Source: Byssochlamys sp. IMV 00236 (taxonomy: Eukaryota > Ascomycota > Eurotiomycetes > Eurotiales > Thermoascaceae). Taken from it: DNA of 30,982 bases. The stretch is from assembly GCA_001931875.2 (NCBI GenBank), contig MSJH02000294.1, forward strand, positions 1 through 30,982, given 5' to 3'. Both the position numbers and the translations under genes were made by a program. Positions 21,337 to 30,982 of this stretch are shown here, in pieces; positions within the stretch are counted from its first letter, which is position 1, and each line of letters opens with the position of its first letter. The notes beneath the pieces are model-generated. The model did not search any database. It was not told where the DNA came from and saw nothing but the letters and a program-made list of their open reading frames with translations.

Positions 21337-22182
21337 TTATTCATCTTCTTCGTCGTCTTCATCATCGTCAAATACGCTTTGCGTCACCTGCACTTTTTTC
21401 TTTGAAAGAGAATACTGTAAGCTTTTCTTCAAATCTTTTCGAAGCTGTTCATCTCTTTCCAAGCCTTCGTCTTGTCGTTCTTCTCTTGTCACCTTGCCAG
21501 TCTCTCGCATTTGCTTTAGACGTTGCACTCTCGCATCTAGCAGTGCCTGCTCTCTAAAGATATCTTCATTTCTGCCAGCATATAGCAACTCGTCGTCTTC
21601 TTCATCTTGCTGTTGTGATTCTGTAGCCACTTCTAGCATTGCCTCCTGGAATTCATTTAGTTCCTTTTCTAACTGTAGTTTGGCTTGTTCTTGAGCAGCT
21701 GCTTGGGCTTTTGCTTCTCGTTCAGGATCATCAAAGAATCCAGCAGGTATCGTATTTGGTTTCACAGTCATCTCTTTTACATTATCTTCTACACCATCTT
21801 CTACAGTATCCTCATCCATAGGCTCTTCAGTTGCGTTTTGGTCAAAAAAGTCTGCTGGCAGATGGCCATCTTCTTCTTCTTCTTCTTCATCACTTAGTTC
21901 AATATCCTCAAATCGAACGCGTTTCTGTTGTGGTTCGGTCTGTACTGGTTCTGCAGCTGGCCTCTTTTGTTGCTTTAGTGCCTTTAGTTTCTCTATATTT
22001 TCTTTATGATGATTAGAGCCAAGATGAGCTTGCCAGACATTTTCGTTCTTGACGGGCGATTTGCACACAATACAAATTAAGCGACCTGTATCGTCATACT
22101 TGGCAAATGGATGACTTATTCGGCTAGAATTTTGTCTTTCAAGCTTTTGCTTTTTTAATAAACGGCGTACGTCAGATGACAT
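21337..22182 (-). CDS. ZNF830/CCDC16-like C2H2 zinc-finger, spliceosome-associated protein
   Basis: A single exon, 281 aa. One C2H2-type finger with C37, C40, H53 and H58 or H59 in the context LICIVCKSPVKNENVWQAHLGS, a U1-like finger type. The rest is charged: an acidic tract (ELSDEEEEEEDG), two repeats of a short motif (LPADFFDQ and IPAGFFDDPERE) and a coiled-coil-like segment (AKAQAAAQEQAKLQLEKELNEF), then QALLDARVQRLKQMR and an acidic tail. In vertebrates ZNF830 belongs to the XAB2 pre-mRNA-splicing complex; the fungal function is inferred. The ATG at 22182 is chosen because the upstream extension is pyrimidine-tract translation (Phe/Ser/Leu repeats). It is divergent from NOP12, with 170 bp between the two start codons. 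Confidence 0.85.
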   Translation of the reverse strand: MSSDVRRLLKKQKLERQNSSRISHPFAKYDDTGRLICIVCKSPVKNENVWQAHLGSNHHKENIEKLKALKQQKRPAAEPVQTEPQQKRVRFEDIELSDEEEEEEDGHLPADFFDQNATEEPMDEDTVEDGVEDNVKEMTVKPNTIPAGFFDDPEREAKAQAAAQEQAKLQLEKELNEFQEAMLEVATESQQQDEEDDELLYAGRNEDIFREQALLDARVQRLKQMRETGKVTREERQDEGLERDEQLRKDLKKSLQYSLSKKKVQVTQSVFDDDEDDEEDE

Positions 22183-22352
22183 GGTATAATTATTCAATAT
22201 TTTGTATATGCGTTGCTTTGGGGAGGGAGAAAGTGCATTTATAAGGGAGTGGCGCTCTGTGACCTTTTTTACTACCTGTATTTCTGCGACAATTTCAGTT
22301 TCCTTTCTTCTTTTAAGCATATAGAAAAAAAAAGCATAGAATAGATATAGAG
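22183..22352. promoter_or_regulatory. Bidirectional promoter, ZNF830-like / NOP12
   Basis: Only 170 bp separate the two divergent ATGs, so the two genes must share control sequences here. A TTTATAAGG stretch lies near 22238. Otherwise I see pyrimidine-rich sequence and no recognisable operator. Confidence 0.5.
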
Positions 22353-23802
22353 ATGGCAAAGGAAAAGAAGGAAAAGAAAGAAAGGAAGGAGAAAAAGGAA
22401 AAGAAGGAAAAGAAAGAAAGGAAGGAGAAAAAGGAAAAGAAGAAGGTCTCTGAAGAGCCTGTTGAACCAGTTTCTGGAGAAAAGCAAAAACAAAACGATG
22501 ATTCATTCAACGTGCTGACTGAAATGACAGCAGTGGCCTTGGATAATGGAAACGAACCAACTGAAAAGAAAAAGAAGAGCAAAAAGACAATGACAGAAGA
22601 AGAAAAGGAAGAACAACGTAGGATTAACAGAGAAAGCAGAGAAAAGAAAAAGTTGAAAAAGGAACTCAACAAGAAGCGCAAGGTGAGTTGTTGATATGTC
22701 TCCCCTTATTGAGTTATGGAAGATATTCATATATACAATAGAGAGGAGAATTAGTTGAAGAAGAAGAAGAAAAAGAAGCTGTCAAGGCAGATGATGACCA
22801 AAATGATACAACTACAGAAGAAGAGAGAAAGATCAAAAAGCCCAAGACAGAGAAAAAAGAAAAGGAACCAGAATACGGTGTTTGGGTCGGTAATCTTGCT
22901 TTCAGTACAACAACAGATACCATCAAGGACTTTTTCAAAGATTGCGGAAAAGTAAAGCGTATGAGATGCCCTAAAGGAAATGGGGTCAAGAATAACAATA
23001 AAGGGTAAGTAGTAACAAGATGCGTGCGTGCGCGGTTCATCCTAACCGATATATTGTATAGTTTTGCCTATGTTTTCTTTTCTACATCTGAAGAACAAGC
23101 AAAGGCTATTGCCAAGTCAGAACAGGAATTAGAAGGTCGAGCTCTGTTGATCAAGGCTGAAGATAACTTTGAACGAGCAGATGGAATAAAACCACCCACA
23201 GAAAAAGAAAAGAAGGAGATCAAGAAACAAAAGAATCCTCCTTGCCCAACCCTTTTCTTGGGTAACTTGAGTTTTGAAGCAACAGAACAATCAATTCGTG
23301 AAGCATTCGAGTGGGCAGGAGATATTCGTAAAGTGCGAGTAGCCACTTTTGAAGACTCTGGAAAGTGTAAAGGGTACGTGCTTGTAAAGAGAAAGGGAGC
23401 GTTTCTTACTAATGTGCCTTTAGATTTGCATATGTGGATTATTTTACAGTAGAGTCTGCTACAAAGGCGATTCGTGCCCCAGATAAGCATGTCTTGGACG
23501 GCCGTAAGTGTCGTGTAGAATTTGCTAGTGAAGAAGCTCATAGGAGATCAAAGCCTTGGTTGTTGCGACAACAGAAGCGCGGTCCCCCAAATAAAGAACA
23601 AACGAACGAACCATCTGAGCCAGCTATGCGACCAAGGAAGACAGACAGAGAAGAAAGAGCAGAAAGAATAGAGAGAAAAGAAAGCCAGCCAGAAAAGAAG
23701 CCCAAGAACGAACGTGTGAAGCCAGGAGAGGCTTTATATTCTGCTCAAAGACAAAAGCCAACTGTCCAAGAGTTCAAGGGTAAAAAGACTGTATTTGAAT
23801 AA
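22353..23802 (+). CDS. NOP12: NOP12/RBM34-like nucleolar RNA-binding protein with two RRMs
   Basis: Four exons: 22353-22682, 22742-23004, 23062-23373 and 23424-23802; 427 aa. Yeast Nop12 is needed for 25S rRNA maturation in the nucleolus. The first ~45 residues are almost entirely Lys/Glu/Arg, including a perfect 12-residue repeat encoded by an exact 36-bp duplication. RRM1 has RNP2 VWVGNLAF at about 158 and RNP1 GFAYVFF at about 198; RRM2 has RNP2 LFLGNLSF at 262-269 and RNP1 KGFAYVDYF at about 301. Both RNP1 motifs are cut by introns after the KG codons, at the same phase, an echo of domain duplication or of intron position preference. A basic tail follows (RRSKPWLLRQQKRGPPNK). The stop codon overlaps an AATAAA. 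Confidence 0.92.
22371..22442 (+). repeat. Exact 36-bp tandem duplication inside NOP12
   Basis: Bases 22371-22406 and 22407-22442 are identical, encoding EKKERKEKKEKK twice. The preceding 12 bases (22359-22370) match the end of the unit, giving about 2.3 copies. The lack of any difference suggests a recent or still unstable duplication. Confidence 0.9.
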
Positions 23803-23803
23803 A
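23798..23803 (+). terminator. AATAAA overlapping the NOP12 stop codon
   Basis: The TAA stop at 23800-23802 lies inside an AATAAA hexamer. With only 72 bp before the next ATG, 3' processing of NOP12 and initiation of the cyclophilin gene are crowded together. Confidence 0.4.
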
Positions 23804-23874
23804 ATACAATGTTTGCAAGTTCCGTTATAAAGTCTGTGTATTTTTTTTTCTTCTTCTTTTTTCTATAATAAAAA

Positions 23875-24719
23875 ATGTCTGGCAGAAGAGATAACGTCAT
23901 CTTGGACACTTCTATGGGTTCAATTCATATTGAACTCTACTGGGATCATGCACCAAGGTAGAATCAGTTAAAATGAGACGCTGTGGTTCTGATTTGCTTT
24001 TATAGAACTTGTAAAAATTTTTATGAATTAGTAAGTAAATACATTACTATTCATACTTGGAATAAACACGCGCTATTTTATAGGCAAAAAAGGGATATTA
24101 TGATGGAGTGAGCGTGAGTAATGCAACAGATTAGTTTATTCATGTTCTGACTTGTCTGTTAGTTTCATCGTATTATTGCAGTAAGTCTAATAGTTTATTA
24201 AAGATGTGGAATAAACATTCTATTGTTGTCTATCTTAGGATTTTATGATTCAAGGTAAAACAAATCTATAATATATACAACAGATCTAACGGTGAGTTTA
24301 GGTGGAGATCCCACTGGTACTGGACGTGGAGGCACTTCTATTTATGGTGAACGATTTGCAGATGAAATCCATCCGGCTCTTAAACATACTGGAGCAGGCA
24401 TCCTTAGTATGGCCAATGCAGGACCTAATACGAATGGGTCACAGGTAAACTAAAGCGAAAAAAGAAAAGAAAAAGAAGCCAACAGTTGTATAGTTTTTTA
24501 TTACATTAGCACCTACACCTTGGTTGGATGGTAAACATACAATTTTTGGTAGAGTCAGCGATGGCATGAATGTAGTGAAAAGAATGGGTTTAGTAAAGAC
24601 AGATGCACATGATCGGTAAAGAAAAGAAAGCGAATAAGTATTGGATATGTCATTTATGCCACTTTATTATATATAGTCCCAAAGATGTTGTTCGTATTGA
24701 ACGTTGCCGATTCGAATAA
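23875..24719 (+). CDS. PPIL1-like spliceosomal cyclophilin (peptidyl-prolyl isomerase)
   Basis: Eight exons: 23875-23957, 24006-24030, 24084-24113, 24163-24180, 24239-24254, 24302-24444, 24494-24615 and 24677-24719; 159 aa, near the ~166 of human PPIL1. It is a single minimal cyclophilin domain. The active-site signature [22 protein letters not shown] is present but spread over exons 4-6, with the catalytic Arg in FHR on an 18-nt exon. Later hallmarks are [32 protein letters not shown]. The protein begins with residues typical of PPIL1 ([20 protein letters not shown]) and lacks targeting signals, U-box, RRM or WD40. PPIL1 works in the catalytic spliceosome through SKIP/SNW1; the same role is inferred here. 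Four consecutive exons of 16-30 nt make automated gene calls likely to fail. All phases close exactly. Confidence 0.92.
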
Positions 24720-24764
24720 GATACAACAACCGATGACTGATTCTCGACGAAAAGTATGTTTATA

Positions 24765-24770
24765 AATAAA
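24765..24770 (+). terminator. AATAAA polyadenylation signal after the cyclophilin
   Basis: An AATAAA 46 bp past the cyclophilin stop codon, in the 172-bp convergent gap before the Hsp70 stop. Confidence 0.45.
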
Positions 24771-24891
24771 GACGAAATTCTTTTATTTCTAAGTTTCAGT
24801 CTACAAATATACAAAGAAAGAAAAAAGGGTGGGTGTATATAATAAATTACAGGTAGTTGATTTTAGGAATAATACAATATTATTTTTTTGT

Positions 24892-27107
<2,216 letters not shown>

Positions 27108-27162
27108 GTTGGACGTAGAAAAAAAGGTAAAGAAAAAGAAAAGAAAAAGAAAACGCAGCACA

Positions 27163-27169
27163 TTATATA
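27163..27169 (-). promoter_or_regulatory. TATA box of the mitochondrial Hsp70 gene
   Basis: A TATATAA on the minus strand, 56-62 bp upstream of the ATG at 27107. It is the best core-promoter match for this gene; I did not find a convincing heat-shock element above it. Confidence 0.55.
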
Positions 27170-27899
27170 GGCAAGGTACCGTTTGAAAAAACTTTTGCCG
27201 GGGTTGAATTTAGTGCTGAATTGATCTTGAATTATTGTTCCTCACTGGCGCTAGATTTCTCTGCTTAATCAAAGTCACAGTTACAGAGATTTCTCCAATC
27301 AGTGTACACTTTCAGTTTCCTTTCTTTGTTTCCTGTTTCTCCCACTTTTTCTTTTCTCTCTCTCTTGTTGTGCCTGTATGTTGCTACAATGTGTATATAA
27401 AAGTGAGAAAAGAACAACCGACAACATTTAATACTGTGCTCTCTTTGTCATCATTGTAGATATGTTTAAAGAGAATACTACTACGTATGTCATTTTAAGC
27501 GCCGATAATAACGGAAACATCTGGATCTTTCCAAGAGTAAACTCGGATAGAAGTAATGGCGACTGCAGGTGTTTTAAACTTTTTTCTTCCGTAGTTGTGG
27601 ATCATGTATATTCACCAAAAAAAAGGGGGAAATGTACGTCCAATGGATACAATTGTCTCATTTTAATTTAAAATACAGTTGCTTTTAGGCTGAAAACTTG
27701 CGTCTATTCAAGTCATGGCGACTAATTTACCGTTTTGTGATAATAACTTTATTCGTAAAATATTAAGCACAGGATATATTTCGTTGGTTGGTCATGTATT
27801 TTAAAATATTTGAGACTCTTTTGTAAATGAGAGAGGGTCTTTGTCCATCAACAGGTGTCGAAGGTTGAAAGGACTGTGAGAAAGAAAAAGGGTCGTGTA
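27170..27899. other. Spacer between Hsp70 and PNP
   Basis: Holds the Hsp70 upstream region. A plus-strand TATATAAAAG at 27394-27403 precedes a 69-codon open frame starting at 27462 (MFKENTTTYVILSADNNG), ending at 27671. I cannot assign it and treat it as unproven. Beyond it the sequence is AT-rich until the OYE fragment. Confidence 0.4.
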
Positions 27900-27959
27900 G
27901 AGACCGCCATTGCTTGCTCTTTGTTTGTAATATTCAACAAGGAGATCGTTAGGGACAGC
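27900..27959 (-). pseudogene. Fragment of an old yellow enzyme (NADH:flavin oxidoreductase) gene
   Basis: On the minus strand, 20 codons read AVPNDLLVEYYKQRASNGGL, very close to the conserved N-terminal segment of fungal OYE/NADPH dehydrogenases (the family reads ...VP-x-x-L-x-x-EYYKQRAS-x-GG-LI...). An AG splice acceptor precedes it at 27960-27959. The expected downstream residues (a TEAT-like segment, FMN-binding regions) do not follow; the frame continues with unrelated residues and stops. Upstream sequence runs straight into the 3' end of PNP. So this is a remnant, not a functional enzyme. Alternatively, an unannotated exon of something else, but the match to the motif is strong. Confidence 0.55.
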
Positions 27960-28017
27960 TTATGAAAAAAGAATAAAATTTTATTTAAACACATCTCCAT
28001 TTCTAATTGGATATATC

Positions 28018-29021
28018 TTAGACAGGCGAGGCAGCTAACAAATCAGCAAAACGAGCAACCATTCTTTGCATGTCATTGGACTTTTTAGCACTAGTCTCCA
28101 ATACTTCCTCATGGTTGGCAATGTATACTTCAGTATCTGGTTCTTCATCTACACACTCTGTCAAACCCATTTCTCTCAGCACTTCAAGTTTAGCATCCTT
28201 TCCTCTAGCATTGATAACTGCGTTCGTAACCAAACTGATGCCCAATACTTTAACACCTGCATGGCGAGCCACGACAACTTCAGGGACAGTTGACATGCCA
28301 ACAACATCTGCACCAATTGATGCTAAGTAACGAGCCTCTACTCTTGTTTCGAAGCTTGGTCCTGACACCATACAATACACACCTTCTCTGATGTCATCTG
28401 GGGAGATGCCTACATCAAATGCTGCTTTGAAAGCTAGTTTACGTAAGCCATAGGTGTAAGCATCTGACACAGCAGGGAATCTAGTACCAAAGGCTTCCAT
28501 GTTGGGGCCCACAAGAGGGTTATTGCCGACCATACCGGGAATAGATAGATGATCGTTGATGATCATGAGATCACCCACTTTAAATGTAGGTTGAAGACCA
28601 CCACAGGCATTAGTGACAATCAAGTACTGAACACCGAGTAATGCCATCACACGAACAGGAAAGGTGACCTGAAGCATGCTATGACCTTCATAAAAATGGA
28701 ATCGACCCACCATGAATACAGTGGGTGTACGTGATTCACCGAGATGACCAAAGACAAGCTTACCAGCATGACCGATGACTAGTGTATAATTTCAATATAT
28801 TGTCAAAGCAATACAAATATATAATTACCAGTGCTTGACACAAATCCGGGAATGTCCTTGTAGAGGAATTCAACCTTTGTTGTCTGATCAATAGTTGTAA
28901 CTAAACCTCCAAGTCCAGATCCGCAAATGATTCCAAGCTTGACTTTCTTGAATTCTTCAGGTAATCTTGAAGCAATGTAGTCGGCGCTTGTCTTGTAAGT
29001 TTCTTCGGTGATAGCAGTCAT
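28018..29021 (-). CDS. PNP1: Purine nucleoside phosphorylase (trimeric, PNP1 type)
   Basis: Two exons, 29021-28829 and 28778-28018; 317 aa. It splits inosine and guanosine with phosphate to the free base and ribose-1-phosphate in purine salvage. Family marks: phosphate-binding GSGLGGL (34-40); GHAGKLVFGHL and MVGRFHFYEGHSM (substrate/phosphate loops with the His pair); YLIVTNACGGLQPTFKVGDLM; the base/ribose site SGPSFETRVEARYL with its Glu; VVGMSTVPEVVVARHAGVKVLGISLVTN with the purine-contacting Asn. The Asn in the SLVTN motif supports 6-oxopurine preference of trimeric PNP. The 50-nt intron is phase 1 and closes on VIGHAG. MTAP is related but has a different motif order. Length is normal; upstream is a purine-rich 5' flank. 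Confidence 0.96.
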
Positions 29022-29410
29022 AGAAAAAGAGAGAGAGAAAGAGAGAAGGAAAAAAAAAAAAAGGAGAGAAAAAAAGGGCCGTGAAAAAAATTATGTTTTG
29101 CATGCGGCATATGAAAATTAGAGTCTAGCAGTGATCAAAGTGGAGACGGAAGATGTGGTACAACGCTTCCTTTGGTTTAAATAAACAAACTGATCCCAAA
29201 CAAAAGATGACTGAGTATAAAGACTTTAACTATATTAAAACTACAAATAAAAATAAAAAACGCGGTTCCGAGAGCAATACGCCACATCCAAAGTTAAAAT
29301 GGAGATAGCAAAGGTTGAAATAGACACAAGGTAATCACTTATCGATTAAATATTCTCTTTTGCTATTAAAATGCATAAGCAAATAAATAAATAGTATACA
29401 AGTAAATTAC

Positions 29411-29551
29411 CGTTGCATTTGGCACTACGAATGTATCGCTTTTAGAGGCAAAACGAGATCCCACGCTCAACGCAACTAAGTTCTCATCCCGAGAAGATAG
29501 ACGCCAGAAGTCCTTTTGTCTATGATTTTTATTTATATGGAGGCGTAGCTC
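29411..29551 (-). pseudogene. Coding-like fragment, unidentified
   Basis: Forty-seven codons on the minus strand, from just after a TAG to a GT donor-like site, read as balanced protein (ELRLHINKNHRQKDFW, then SSRDENLVALSVGSRFASK, then SDTFVVPNAT). No ATG start is present. An overlapping frame also looks protein-like (LEVAYLKIGATPPYK, then stop). Probably a repeat or transposon relic; I cannot name it. Confidence 0.3.
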
Positions 29552-29896
29552 CTATTTTAAGATAGGCTACTTCAAGAGGACAATCATACGATGTTTAACA
29601 TATCTATTGTTAGTGAAAACAACTATGTAACAAGTCTTGTTTTGGAAAAGTTGTGTTAGAAGCTGGCAGCATGATACAAATACAAGAATACAATTTATAC
29701 AGGACAATTACATTAACACTGATAGTGAAAATTTACAAGTACCAAGGTTCTAAATGCAGGTAAGTATTTAACAACCACGGGCCTTGTTACAAAACCTTTG
29801 ATAAAATATTGGTCATGCCACAAGTAAATATCATTGATAGCTCTATCTGATGGAGTCAAAAGGTATCCTCTTTCACTTTAGGTCCTTTAATAAGCC

Positions 29897-29928
29897 ATTA
29901 AACGCACCTGGCGCCACTTGCGTTTAAT
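29897..29928. repeat. 32-bp near-perfect palindrome
   Basis: Arms ATTAAACGCA and TGCGTTTAAT are exact inverse complements; between them, core TGGCGCCA is itself a perfect palindrome, flanked by CC on one side and CT on the other. Thus 28 of 32 positions pair. It could form a cruciform or be a dimer-binding site. Confidence 0.85.
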
Positions 29929-30708
29929 TGTGCTGCATTATATGACTTTGAGTTCATGTGCTGCTGTGCTTGTGGATAGAGTTTGTACCGCATAACACAG
30001 TCAATACTTTAAATAATTATCAATCTTTCTCTTTTATACCACTTTATGTTATAAAAGCCAACTTGTGCATTCATTCGCTCGTTTCTCTTTTTTTATTATC
30101 AATGCCACATTTTAATAAAGATATATGTCTTCTCTTGAAACAGTATTTTTATGCCGATCATGCAAGAAGAATCAATTTGGGGTACCTCACTTGCTAACCC
30201 TTTGTTTTACTTGGTTAAATAAAAGGTATGAAACCTTATATCAGAAGGATTTTCAATAAAATGGATATAAACAACTGTTTTCTTGCCGTTTCCAAGGCCA
30301 ACACTACATGCACCAGAAAATGCTAATGCTACAGGCGCTTCCTTGGGGCGCTACCTATGTCGTCACTATACAACGCCACATTACCAAAGCCTCTGCCTAA
30401 TCTAAGGCTTGTCCAGTTCACTCTCTCTGATATAAAATACAATGTCATCATAGTTACACGTGAACTAAGTGGCCTTTGTTGATAGACTGACAACATAAAA
30501 TTAGAAAAATACAGAAATAATAACATTTCTTTTTTATCTCTTTTACTTGAAAAGAAACAATCCAAGATGGTAACTTCATAAAGTTATGTTTAGCTTGACG
30601 CTACAAACTGAAAAGCTTTGTTGGTCTACATCATACGTAATGGATAGAGGTGCGCCCGTAGTATTGGTCTAATTTCTGGTGCATGTAGTGTTTCCTCGTT
30701 TCCAAAGC

Positions 30709-30715
30709 TATAAAA
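30709..30715 (+). promoter_or_regulatory. TATA box upstream of the right-edge partial gene
   Basis: TATAAAA, 61 bp before the ATG at 30770, matching the spacing at the carrier and Hsp70 genes. Confidence 0.5.
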
Positions 30716-30769
30716 AGGAGGCACTCAAATTTATTTACAAGGCTGTTGCCACCAAGTCTAAAAATCAGT

Positions 30770-30951
30770 ATGCCTGAATTACCAAACAACCTTTCCTCTA
30801 TTGCGTATTTCAGAAATAGCAACCTTGAAACGTTTGATATTGTAGAACTTTTACACTATTTTAACATGGAGGATAGCGCGTCAGCCAAATCATTTCTTAA
30901 AAATGCTTTGAAATGCGTATTTAATTTCACAAAGAGACAAATCAAGAGGGG

Positions 30952-30982
<31 letters not shown>
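30770..30982 (+). CDS. Hypothetical protein, 5' part only (runs off the right edge)
   Basis: Seventy-one codons open from ATG to the end of the window with no stop. The readable part begins MPELPNNLSSIAYFRN, continues with an acidic amphipathic segment (LETFDIVELLHYFNMED), then a basic one (AKSFLKNALKCVF, then TKRQIKRGKK) before the 27-A run, which would encode Lys. I do not recognise a family. The TATA box at 30709 supports it. The long Lys run may be where the assembly broke rather than real coding sequence, so the C-terminal part of this frame should not be trusted. A spurious frame remains possible at this length. Confidence 0.4.
30952..30978. repeat. 27-base A homopolymer at right edge
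   Basis: Twenty-seven A followed by TTTT to the end, mirroring the 27 T at the left edge. Confidence 0.9.

Larger units (their letters stand above)
29022..30769. other. Gene-poor right flank with relics
   Basis: About 1.7 kb without a recognisable intact gene. The part next to 29021 holds the PNP promoter (purine-rich tract, pyrimidine on the coding strand). It also contains a coding-like fragment (29411-29551, minus), a 32-bp near-palindrome (29897-29928), a TATAAAAG at 30050-30057 followed 52 bp later by a 31-codon frame (30102-30197), and a minus-strand open frame at 30329-30565 ending LGRGFGNVALYSDDIGSAPR. The density of broken protein-like text suggests repeat-derived DNA. Confidence 0.45.

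Noticed and set aside
22272..22730. Phe/Ser/Leu-rich open frames on the minus strand opposite the NOP12 start
   Set aside because: Mirror of the purine-rich Lys/Glu codons of NOP12 and the pyrimidine flank of ZNF830.
27181..27260. Possible heat-shock elements (several GAA triplets and a TTC) above Hsp70
   Set aside because: The spacing of GAA at 27206, 27218 and 27229 does not follow the 5-bp alternating GAA/TTC rule, so no proper HSE is present.

Overview
The window looks like nuclear DNA of an early-diverging filamentous fungus, most likely Mucoromycota (Mucorales-like). The evidence is fungal gene content (a NOP12-type RRM protein, a short KES1/OSH4-type oxysterol-binding protein, a YPR011C-type mitochondrial carrier), AT-rich sequence, very short GT-AG introns (mostly 47-62 nt), closely packed genes on both strands, and simple-sequence tracts between them. 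The phylum is inferred from style, not from a marker gene. The window begins with 27 T and ends with 27 A followed by TTTT, so it is probably a whole contig broken at homopolymers.

Layout, left to right. A phenol-hydroxylase-type FAD monooxygenase (408-2406, minus) is followed by a gap with a possible coding relic (3019-3476) and an unrecognised 527-residue acidic, low-complexity protein (3843-5426, minus). After a 1 kb divergent spacer come an EF-hand-bearing mitochondrial carrier (6451-7889, plus) and the ARPC1 subunit of Arp2/3 (7947-9331, minus), whose stop codons converge 57 bp apart. A family-16-type methyltransferase (10038-11476, plus) converges on a giant Sel1-repeat protein with an N-myristoylation-like start (11693-17331, minus). 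A DUF4211-like protein with a PCNA-binding motif (18153-19779, minus) lies only 49 bp downstream of the oxysterol-binding protein (19829-21120, minus).

The next block is a small RNA-processing neighbourhood: a ZNF830-like zinc-finger protein (21337-22182, minus), divergent from NOP12/RBM34 (22353-23802, plus), followed after 72 bp by a PPIL1-type cyclophilin built from eight exons (23875-24719, plus). Mitochondrial Hsp70 (24892-27107, minus) converges on PPIL1. Further right are a fragment of an old yellow enzyme gene (27900-27959), a purine nucleoside phosphorylase (28018-29021, minus), and a 1.7 kb stretch without a recognisable gene that holds coding-like relics and a 32-bp near-palindrome. 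An open reading frame truncated by the right edge (30770-30982, plus) has a good TATA box.

The window is mainly conserved housekeeping genes (actin nucleation, lipid transfer, splicing, ribosome biogenesis, mitochondrial import and transport, purine salvage). I did not find a defence island, biosynthetic cluster, intact transposon, CRISPR array or tRNA. The least described material is the myristoylation-signal Sel1 scaffold, the EF-hand/carrier fusion, the PIP-box DUF4211 protein, the methyltransferase with a long N-terminal half, and the 527-residue orphan. All exon boundaries were worked out by hand from GT/AG sites, reading phase and family resemblance.
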